From the NCBI GenBank assembly GCA_009760855.2, contig WPIO01000101.1, positions 732,001-796,000 on the forward strand: DNA of 64,000 nt. Reading direction: 5' to 3'. The notes beneath the pieces were generated by a model, which had not been told where the DNA came from, made no database searches, and worked only from the letters and a program-made list of their open reading frames with translations. The position numbers were made by a program, and so were the translations under genes. Below are positions 55,886 through 64,000 of the stretch, piece by piece; positions within the stretch are counted from its first letter, which is position 1, and each line of letters begins with the position of its first letter. This DNA is from Cristatella mucedo (Eukaryota; Bryozoa; Phylactolaemata; Cristatellidae).

Positions 55886-56248
55886 TGCTATCTCGGCCGC
55901 CGCAAGCGAGTGAGGCCTTCTTAGGAGAGGAAAACAAGGAAGGAACGTCACGATCGCAGGCGGCAGCCGCCGCCGCGGCGTCGTCGGACTCGCGCGAGAA
56001 GAGCGGTCGGTGGCGGCGAGCCGGCTTTTAGATAGTCGTCGCTGGCCTGTCTCTTTGCTGTCCTGCACAGCAGACGCCGCCGCGCCGAGACTCGCCGCCG
56101 CGTGGCTCCGGCTACTCGCCCGCCGCGCGGCCGTGGAGCGAGCCGCCGCCATCGCCGCCGCCGCCAGTCACAAGCGCGCGGCGGTTGCGGCGGCGCGGAA
56201 AACCAGGCGATGGGGTAAGAGCGCTGCAGGCAGCGTCCGCGTTCCAGC

Positions 56249-56300
56249 GACGAGTCGCACGCTCCGAGCTCGAGCGACTCGTCGGTCTCGAGCTCGGAGC
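56249..56300. repeat. Overlapping hairpins, 10- and 14-bp arms
   Basis: GCTCCGAGCTCGAG (56,261-56,274) pairs with 56,287-56,300. CGACGAGTCG (56,249-56,258) pairs with 56,275-56,284. The two inverted repeats interleave. Confidence 0.75.
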
Positions 56301-56566
56301 GAGCGCCCTGGACACATTTCTTCTTCCGCCTCAGCTTCGCGCCTCCCCGTCGTCGACGGATGGCAGCGAAGCATTTGGCGAGGCGCTCCGGCAGCGGTCG
56401 CGACTGCCGCTGCAGTGGCTCAACCGTGCGGCCGCCTCGCGGCAGCGGCGGCTGTGAGGTAGGGCTGAGGGCTAAGGCCGCGGCAGCCGGTAGAGCCGCG
56501 TTTGCCGCCGATGACGCACCGACACGTGTCGATCTGGTAATGTTCGCGGAGCGGATTGCGCTGTAG

Positions 56567-56567
<1 letters not shown>

Positions 56568-56602
<35 letters not shown>
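56568..56602. repeat. (CGG)n microsatellite
   Basis: About 11 triplets in CpG-rich DNA. Confidence 0.9.
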
Positions 56603-56610
<8 letters not shown>

Positions 56611-58022
56611 TGGGTGGGTCCTTTCGCAAAGCAGCAGCTCAGCGTTAACGGCTCCGCGGCGGCGGCGCTCTCGACGAGTTTTTTCTTGTAATCCCGACTT
56701 GTAAGCTCGACGAATTCCAGCCATCTGGAGGAAGTAAGCCGACAGCTGAGCGAAGTATTTAGCCCAAAAGGCAGCGAAGCGTACGCAGCCGCTCCCCGCC
56801 CCGACAGTCGATCCAGAAATGGCTGCAAGCGACACATTCAGGATCTCGGAATGCTGTCGGCAGCTCGTATCGCCCGCCTCCTTCCGGGGGCTCGGAGGCG
56901 CAAAGAGAAAGCATCCGCTCCATTCGAGAAAGTTCTTCGCCTCGGCGATCGGCGGCCGGCGGCCGCTGCTGGCGCCAGCGGTAGGCGTCGTACCGCGTGA
57001 TCGGTCGGTCGGTCGGTCGGTCTAAACGCGTCTCGCTGCGCGTGCAGCAGAACGCTTTTTTCTACACGGACCCTCCGCCTTTTCTGCGGAAGCTAGTTTA
57101 TGGGTTGCCCACAAACCAGTAGCCTTAGCCGCGGGCACTCGACGAGAAGGCCTTGCAGCAGCTGGTTTTTTGAAAAATATCAAACTCATTCGGCATTCGG
57201 CTTCGGAGTCGGGTTCAAGCAACTGTTACCGACGCAGCTAAAGGTCAGGAACCGATAGGCGGTGCGCTTTAACTCCTCCGAACGCGACAGACGCGTAGTC
57301 TGCCATTCGTGGTGGTGTCCACCTATGCCGCCGATGACCGCTCGCGCGCCAGAGTTACCCTCGCCAGCGCGCGCCGCGAAGCACGAGCCGAGCAGCGGAC
57401 GAGGCCTCGGCGGCCGGAAGCGCGCCGGGACATCCGGCGACAAATCGGCCATTGCGGCCTGGGCTCGCGGCCGGCAGGAGCTCGGGAGACGCGTCGGCGG
57501 CGGCTCGGCACCCACCTCGGCGCGCGGCATGTAGGAAGAACGCCGCGACACCCGGTGCGGGCTCGCGAGCGAAAGCCTACGAGCCAAGGAGGCTTCGAGC
57601 GCCGAGCGCCGCCGCGGAGACCGCCGCCGCTGCACACCCGACGGCCCGAGCGATACAGCAGGGCCGCTGCGCCGCGGCGGCGCGACGTCCGGTTCGAGAC
57701 GAGAGTGGTTTTCAGCGGCCGGTTTCCCGCGGCTTCCACTTCTTCTTCGGTCGTCGTGCTACCCCGTAAGGTCGCGCGCGCTTAGCGAGCTGCGGATAAG
57801 GATTGCGAGCGGGTGACTTCTCTAGTGACTCTCGTAGCCGCGTGCCGCCGCCGTCGCCCCCACCCAAGAAGAAGATACCATCCGCCTTAGGTTGGACTAG
57901 CGGCTTGGAACTGAAGCACTCCGCAGGGCACCACGGGAGTTACCCCTAGGCGTCCTCTTCCTGGACAATCTCCTCTGCTGACGATGGCTGATGCGGAGCG
58001 CTGAGGCCACGGCCACCCACCA

Positions 58023-58023
<1 letters not shown>

Positions 58024-58075
<52 letters not shown>
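58024..58075. repeat. (CAG)n microsatellite
   Basis: About 17 CAG triplets. In context no frame around it looks coding. Confidence 0.9.
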
Positions 58076-58078
<3 letters not shown>

Positions 58079-58689
58079 CAGGAGTAGCAGCAGCGGGTCC
58101 TTTACAGTCCTCGCCAGGCCTCCCACATTGTTTTCAGCGCATCTTATAAGCGTCCTCGTGAAGGCGACCTTGGGTGTGCGCGGGCATAAGCAGCAGAGCC
58201 GGTAGAGGGCTCTTCAAGCCCGCCGATATGCATTGATAATTTGTATTTGCAATTTATGATGGGTGTTCCGATGGAGCGAAGCTACTCACCGAAGGCGCGC
58301 AGCCTCGGGATCCTCACCATTAGATGTTCCGCTTCAAACGAGAGGTCGATTTCGTCTCGTCCTGTTTGCCCGCAGCGGTGAGCTCGCGGAGCGCGGCTCC
58401 GGGCGCACAGGACGACAATCGCGCCAAGGCCTTCGCAACGAAACCTCAATGACCCCGATCGACCTCAGCATGAGAATCTACTCCGAGACGCAGCTCGAGA
58501 GCTTACCGTTTCGGTAGCCACTTTGGCCTCATCCGGACAAAGGCGGTGGCTCGCATCTGGAGAAGAGCTGTCTCTTTACCTTGAGTCGCGGCAGGAGGAA
58601 CGTACGTCCCTGCCAGCGTACGCCCGGCGACCGCTCCTCGGAAGCTACCGAGCTTCCCGAGGCGGGAGAGTGGGGACGTGGGCGGCGAA

Positions 58690-58711
58690 GCGGGGGGGGG
58701 GGGGGGGGGGC
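58690..58711. repeat. Poly-G run
   Basis: About 20 consecutive G. Such runs are rare and prone to sequencing or assembly error. Confidence 0.8.
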
Positions 58712-60871
58712 GGGCGAGCCGGGCCGCTCCGCGCGGCAGGCGCTCCGCCACCGTGCTGCTTCCGGTGGCGGCGGAGGCCTTAAGCGCCGATTCTTTACCG
58801 CCCGCCGACTCGCGGAGCAGGCTGCGTCGAAGGAGGCGGAACAGAAGCGACGCGAAGGTCACGCCGTTCGGCCGCTCGCGACGTCGCTTTCGTTCTTCTT
58901 AGCAGCTTGAGCCCGAGAGAGGCGAGAGGCGGACGAGGCTGCAGCGCGGCCGCACTGTAGCCTCGTCGCTGCGGCCTCGTCTTGCGCTGGCCCGCGCATC
59001 CAGCAAGGCCGCATCCAGTGCCGCCCTGAATCGCTCCAATAAACGCACGATGCCAAGGCGCAACGAGGCAAACACTCCGGAGCCGCCGACTGTGGCTCAT
59101 CGGCCGTGGGGGTGGGCGAAGCCTAGCACGTGCTCAGGTATATCCAGGTATATCCATCTCAGGTATGTCTCAGGTATATTTAGCTGCCGATGCTGCTAAT
59201 GGTGATGCTGGTAGTGAGGTAGGAGCGCAAGAGGTGACTGAAAATTAAGGCGAAAACATAGGCTAGAGAAGCGGTTTATTGAATTAGAATTTAAGTGTCA
59301 AGCAGTCGTCAGCGAGGAAATATAAAATTATTCGCACTTGATCATGGATCGGCTACAGTACTACGAAGTTGCTATTTATAGCCACAAGCTTTGGTTTTCT
59401 TCTGAGGGAGTCCGATTTCCCGAAAGCTTAGCATAATTAAAGACATTGGCCGACTTTTGAGCCGGAATGTTTTCGAACCTGTCTTTTAGTTCATCCATCG
59501 CCACCGCCGCCGATTCTCGTGGCTTCAATGCAGCCTATACGAAGCAGCTGATGCTGCGGGCCTGCATTGTTTTCTAAAAGAGCCTAAATAAAGAGAGAAA
59601 GATGGTGGGTCGAGAACGGAGGTGGAACTCGACGAGGTGACTAGTTTTCGGGATGAAAAATGACCGCCACAATGCACGGACTGTACGCGATCGGGCAACT
59701 TGGAATTGAACCACACGCGATCGTCGTCAGATAGTCCGATTGTTGTTATTAATCTTTAAAATTAAATGTGGTGATCAATTAATTTTTTCGAGAGCGTCAT
59801 ATAGATCTGAACCAAGTAAGTGACATAAACATAGTCAATGCTACCTAGTATGTAGATAGTCATGCGGAGAAGAGCAGTAAAAGTATGTCGCTTGGACCAG
59901 AATTACATTTTTTCTTTTTAAATTGTCCTGGTCTAAGTGTTACCACAAGCTGTTAATGGAAATGCTTAAACAAAATACTTGACAAAAAGTGTTACAACAG
60001 AAACTCAAGTGACGTTAATATTGCGGTTGCTACCAATGCTGATGTCAACGGTCCTACGGAAAGGAACAGTCCAAGTAAAAAGGTGTCACTTGAATCTCAA
60101 CTTAAATGTTCCTATGCAAGGTGATCTGATCTGCACCACACAACAAATCTGTCATCGTAAGCATTTTCGAGAAAAGAAAGAGAGAAGACGAGACTATAAT
60201 CGGAAGGTGTGAAAAAAAGAGGCAGGTTAAAACAGCGAGCACCGCAAATCGCGACGAGGTCGGTCGCGACCTTACCCGCGGACGGAGCGCTGAAGCACGC
60301 CGTCCGCCGAGTCCGTACTCCGCTTAGATTTATGCCAACGGGCCTGATAATGTGCAAGGCCACTCGAAGACAGCGCATCTAAATGGCTCGCTACAACGAT
60401 TCGACTGCGGCGCTCGACGATTGAGAACTGTTCGCCAGTCAGTCAGTCAGTCAGCCTGCGCCGCCGCCGCCGCCGGCGCAGGCGCGCGTTTTGGAGATCG
60501 GTGCGGCCAAGCAGCCAATCAGGCGCCGCAGCGCACGGCTTCGCAGGCGCGATTCCCTGCGCTACGGGCGCTTAACTCCACGACCGAGACTCTAAGCAGC
60601 AGCGACTCGCGCGAACTCCGGCTTCCCGATTGAGCAGAGCGAGTGCCGCTCCCCGCGACTCCCAATCACGTGACCTGCCCCGCCGCTCCCCCGCCCGCGA
60701 CTGTTGGCCGCCTGCAGAGTCTGCGACTCTCGCGCGCCGTCGTCGACTCGCGTTTCCCGCTTGGAAAACTGCGACGACGTTCAGAGGCATGCAACTTCTT
60801 CTTCTTCAACGCGAGCTGCGCGTGCCAGGAGTTCAGAGTGCGAGTCCAGAGCAGCAGTGGCAAGGACTATC

Positions 60872-60907
60872 GGGGGGGGGGAGGGGAGGGGAGGGGAGGG
60901 GAGGGGA
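60872..60907. repeat. (GGGGA)n G-rich run
   Basis: G-run followed by five GGGGA units. It could fold into G-quadruplexes. Confidence 0.85.
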
Positions 60908-61259
60908 TGGCGACATATAAAGTCGAGCGCTCAAGCCTCGCCTCGCCTCGTCGACGTTGGGGCACGCTCGGCACTGATGGCGGCGCGCCTTCCGGCCGCG
61001 TCTGGCCTCATTTCCGAGAGCCACCGGTTATCGGTTTCTCGCGTGCGTCATTCGGGATTATCGAACGGCGAAGCGTCGCTGGCCGCCGCTCTTTCGCCGC
61101 CACCGCCGCGCGCGCGCGCGCGGAGCTGATCCGACGTGCTAGCAAGAGTGATGCGACGGATGACGGCAGTGGCAGTCGATTCAGTCAAGTCAGTTCCTCG
61201 CTGGATGCCCTAGAGCTGCTGTTTGGCTGTTTTTGCGCGATTATTTCGGTCAGCTTAGT

Positions 61260-61470
61260 GTCCCCCTCTCTCTCTTTCTCTCTGTCTCTCCCGTTCAGTC
61301 TCTGTCTCTGTCTCTGTCTCTCTCTCCGTGTCTCTCCCTGTCTCTCTGTCTCTCCCTGTCTCCATCTCTCTCCGTGTCTCTCTCTGTCTCTCCCTCTCTC
61401 TGTCTGTCTCTCTGTGTCTCTGTCTCTCCCTATCTCTCTCTGTCTTGCTGTCGCTCTCTTTGTCTTTCTC
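61260..61470. repeat. (TCTC/TGTCTC)n microsatellite
   Basis: About 210 bp of CT-rich repeats with TGTCTC hexamers, the complement type of the GACAGA array at 18.3 kb. Confidence 0.9.
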
Positions 61471-61504
61471 CTCACTGTGTTCTAGCTGCTTAAACAGCCT
61501 CTTT

Positions 61505-61660
61505 TTGTATAGTGACAGAAGAGCCTTGATGGCTATCACCACCGCTTGCAGTGGCGATAAAGGATCGCATACCGCAGGAATCGAATCCACGACCTCAGGA
61601 CCGAGGTCATGAAAGCAACCGCCTTACCTAGTGTGCCATTACGGCTCACTTCTCACTCTC
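61505..61660 (-). mobile_element. SINE-B copy
   Basis: On the - strand it shows A-box-like TAATGGCACACTAGGTAAGG, B-box GTCGTGGATTCGATTCC, a body GCGATCCTTTATCGCCACTG, and the end GATAGCCATCAAGGCTCTTC. Confidence 0.8.
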
Positions 61661-61817
61661 TGCCGAGAACGCCATGCCTGCGTACGCGGGACGAATTATA
61701 ATATAATTATAAACGCGGCTGCTCGCTAAAATGCAGCTCTAGGCTACGTCGCACTGTCCGTCGCACGGCTTAGAAGTTTGCCGTTAAGCGAGTTTACGCA
61801 CCCGCACGCTGCATAGC

Positions 61818-61848
61818 TACAACGGCCCAGTTGGGCTGGGCCGTTGTA
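61818..61848. repeat. Perfect hairpin, 13-bp arms, at SINE-B head
   Basis: TACAACGGCCCAG and its complement around TTGGG. The right arm runs directly into a SINE-B copy. Confidence 0.8.
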
Positions 61849-61980
61849 ACCCTGTAGGTAAGGTGCTCGCTCTTAACGACCGAGGTGTGGGTTCGCATCC
61901 TGCAGTGGGCGATTCTTTATTGCAAACCTGCAATTGGCGGCGGCGAAAGACGTCAAGGCTCTTGTGCCGCCAGACAAATG
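61848..61980 (+). mobile_element. SINE-B copy
   Basis: GTAGGTAAGGTGCTCGCTCT, B-box GTGGGTTCGCATCC, body GGGCGATTCTTTATTG, and end GTCAAGGCTCTTGTGCC. It lies opposite to the copy 200 bp to its left. Confidence 0.75.
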
Positions 61981-63030
61981 AGGCTGTTGAATCAGCCAAT
62001 ATTTTCTTACCTGCCTGCAGTGGCGAAGTTAATGGCAAAAAGTGCCGCCGTCGATTCAGTTCAATTTGCCTCATATGTAGCTCATAGTTGGAACAACAAC
62101 GACGTGCATGCATTTTAATTTCAACGTTGTTAAAAGATGAGTGATTCTGAACTAAAGAGGCGTGAAATACGCATCCATTACGCCAGAATGGCTGCACTCT
62201 TACCTTCTGTGTACTTGTAAGTGCTGATGGTGTACATAACGTCGCCAGCATACTGGCGTGCTTCCCTCGCAGCATACGCAACGTGCCTAGAAGGAGATAT
62301 AGTTATCTAAGGGCGCTACACAAATCTGTTGGTATTATTATTATTTATTATTATTACTATCGCGGTTACTCGCTGTAATAACGGCGACCGATTGGCCAGG
62401 CACGAGAGCTGGCTGGAGCTCCAGCGGATCGCCCGAACATCGTTCGCTAGGCCCGCTCATCACGTGACCGCTCCGGCTGACCCGACGCTGGCTGCCGAGT
62501 CACGTTCCCTCGCGCTATCCGACGGTGGAACGTCCCCACTCGCCGCAACCTAGTTTAGTTTTCGTCCCTCCAGCCAACACCCACTCCACTAGCTGCTACG
62601 ATCCCGCTACAAGGCGGTGCCCTCTAACAGACGTCCAACGGGGCACGATATCGACTTCGCTTGGCCAATGCAACCTGGAATATGACGTCCACGAGTGAGT
62701 AGTCCGCCCGTCCCGTCTCCCCCCTCCCCCAGAAGCCGCACGACGTGAATGCATTAAGCCCTTCGTGATATTTACCGTACCGCTATGACGGTGCAGCTAT
62801 GATGAGTGTCGCCTACGTCAAACAAAAGGGGAGATTATTTACAAACTTGCAAGTGCAACTACGCCGTTCGCTCTCGCATAGTTGAAGTTGAACGTGGAAT
62901 GAAGCGAGGAATTATGAAGCGCTAATTTGCGGACTATTGAGCAGTGCGTTATTTAGTGGCGCATTTGAATGCTGCAGAAATTAACTCTCAGTCCACGTAT
63001 AAAAATGAGCCTGCTGTTGGCAGTCGGTCT
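61980..63030. other. Intergenic, no gene seen
   Basis: Includes a LINE-B-like tail at 62,283-62,365 (GCCTAGAAGGAGATATAGTT, GGGCGCTACACAAAT, then (ATT)n). Otherwise GC-rich unique sequence. Confidence 0.35.
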
Positions 63031-63086
63031 TAGCGACGGCGTGCCGCCGGTGAGTCCCTAGCGACGGTCTACCACCGGTGAGTCCT
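63031..63086. repeat. 28-bp direct repeat, two units
   Basis: Two adjacent 28-bp units (TAGCGACGG...CCGGTGAGTCC) differ at about four positions. Each ends with a GGTGAGT splice-donor-like string. Confidence 0.8.
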
Positions 63087-63114
63087 CGTGGCTCGGGCTT
63101 TGCGCCGCCATGCA

Positions 63115-63300
63115 CTAATGGGCATGATTTTTAATTTTTGGTTGTATTTCCGCGCAAAGTTTCTTGACGAAACACCTCTTCCTCGATTTTTCACCGCTAG
63201 ACTGCTCCTCATCCATTTCGGCCAACCTGATGAGTAATAGCTTCTTGATGTCGCTCGGCTGGTCTAAACTCTGGGGCGAAATCATTGCCCCGGTTTCCAT
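63115..63300 (-). CDS. Possible small ORF, unknown
   Basis: 61 codons starting METGAMISPQSLDQPSDIKK. The start context is good (GCAAATGG) and the composition is balanced (charged, Lys/Glu-rich, two Cys), unlike the GC-rich shadow frames around it. It ends KIKNHAH. It could be a small protein, a 3' exon or a remnant of a mobile element. There is no domain I recognise and no supporting neighbour. Confidence 0.25.
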   Translation of the reverse strand: METGAMISPQSLDQPSDIKKLLLIRLAEMDEEQSSGEKSRKRCFVKKLCAEIQPKIKNHAH

Positions 63301-63442
63301 TTGCTAAGTTCGGCCAAGCAAGTCCAAGAAAATAGGCAATTCATTCCATGCTATCTTTAGGCTTCTGCAAAGTAATGCTAATGGTTTGTCAGTGCTTACG
63401 CAGTTCTTTCGAAATGATGACAACAAACAAGAAATTCATCTA

Positions 63443-63500
63443 GCACTCTAAGAGAACTGAATCTTTTTTTAGGCACTTGATGCTTGCCAGCTTGCTGTAG
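63443..63500 (-). mobile_element. LINE-B-like 3' tail fragment
   Basis: TAGCACTCTAAGAGAACTGA followed by ATCTTTTTTTAGGCACTT is the complement of the LINE-B end. Very short and diverged. Confidence 0.55.
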
Positions 63501-64000
63501 CAAGCAAGATTGAGAAACTAACGAAGTCTAACGGAGACGCAAAGCTAATAAAGTGGAGATGTAAATATAAAATAAAGTCTAACGGAGGTGCAAAGCTTCT
63601 GCTACTGCTGCGGCGAGCTGGTCCCAGTTGCTACGGGTGATGACGAGAGGCGTTCCACTGGCGGCGGCGACAAACGCTTCGCGTGCCAGCGTCAGGTGGG
63701 GCGGATCCGCCTGCTTTAAATTGGCTGCCGCGAAGGCGATGCTTCCGCTCCGAGAGGCGAATTTCACTGCACCCAAATGCGTATACGATACAGAACGGAT
63801 CTTCGACGCGAGTCACGTGAGAAAGCGCCGCGCCGGCTGGCTGTGCGTTGACCTACGAGACGAGGGTGCGGCGGCTGCGGCGGCTGGCGGCACACCTTCG
63901 CCCGCCGCCGCCGCCTGCATTCGGCGAACACGTTGGGTGCAAGGGAAGGAATAAATCGCCCGCGCACGTTCGGATTAGGTAGAGTCTGGGGCTGTCGGGC

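Larger units (their letters stand above)
55180..61255. other. CpG-rich block without a supportable gene
   Basis: High GC with many open frames on both strands, all Arg/Ala/Ser/Pro-rich and overlapping. The longest, at 55,948-56,835 on the - strand, shows no domain. A 5' region of a host gene (promoter or untranslated exons) is possible, but I cannot place a start. It contains the hairpins and microsatellites listed separately. 59.1-60.2 kb is closer to average composition and holds nothing recognised. Confidence 0.4.

Noticed and set aside
56249-56300. CRISPR-like or regularly spaced repeats
   Set aside because: The inverted repeats are single hairpins, not spaced direct repeats. No cas genes are present, and the context is eukaryotic.
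55948-56835. 295-codon - strand frame
   Set aside because: Arg/Ala-rich composition, overlapping frames on both strands and no recognisable motif. It is expected from CpG-rich DNA.
57186-57785. Overlapping Arg/Ala/Pro-rich frames of 100-158 codons
   Set aside because: Mutually overlapping on both strands without domains or splice support.
60643-61485. 280-codon + strand frame
   Set aside because: Half of it is a (TCTC)n microsatellite read as Ser-Leu repeats. The rest is GC-rich shadow frame.

Overview
The window looks like nuclear DNA of an invertebrate animal; I cannot name the clade. The evidence is a Maverick/Polinton-type virus-like element, CR1/L2-group LINEs, two tRNA-derived SINE families, abundant (GA)n, (CA)n and (CGG)n microsatellites, CpG-rich islands, and one host gene with canonical GT-AG splice signals. 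Base composition is sharply mosaic. The Polinton blocks are AT-rich. The flanks at about 10.7-19.3 kb and 55.2-64 kb are GC-rich.

Layout. (1) 1-9,470 is the integrase-side part of a Polinton on the + strand, cut by the window's left edge. It holds an adenain-like protease, a zinc-ribbon repeat protein, the packaging ATPase, penton-like minor capsid genes, a coiled-coil protein, the double-jelly-roll major capsid protein, a YqaJ-type nuclease, phage-fibre-like modules, a zinc-finger gene, the integrase, a reverse-strand gene of unknown function and a terminal hairpin. It carries a modest number of breaks, and the long capsid frame is still open, so it is the younger copy. (2) 9.47-20.15 kb is GC-rich host DNA. 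It contains a secreted, Asn-rich host protein on the - strand: a signal-peptide exon, a (GA)n-filled intron and a large exon in matching phase. Short perfect hairpins, LINE tails and minisatellites lie around it. (3) 20.16-41.79 kb is a second, older Polinton on the - strand with the same gene order. It adds a DNA polymerase B remnant and a fibre-gene array. It is broken throughout and interrupted by a LINE, a SINE and a tail-to-tail LINE pair. (4) 41.8-55.2 kb is AT-rich intergenic DNA and a graveyard of two LINE families (called A and B here) and two SINE families. It includes a LINE-B copy whose reverse transcriptase has one visible stop, and a nested A/B/SINE insertion. (5) 55.2-64 kb is CpG-rich sequence without a supportable gene. 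It holds palindromes (one a perfect 54 bp), microsatellites and SINE-B copies.

How the parts fit. Both Polintons encode the expected morphogenesis set (protease, ATPase, minor and major capsid) and an integrase. Both also carry a YqaJ-like nuclease and fibre modules recalling phage tail fibres. The strongest unexplained signal is a short motif, roughly TATAG-(0 to 5 nt)-ATG, that abuts the start codon of most genes in both copies. It includes two divergent gene pairs that share one 9-11 bp spacer. SINE family A ends in the same 3' sequence as LINE family B, which suggests LINE-B mobilised it.
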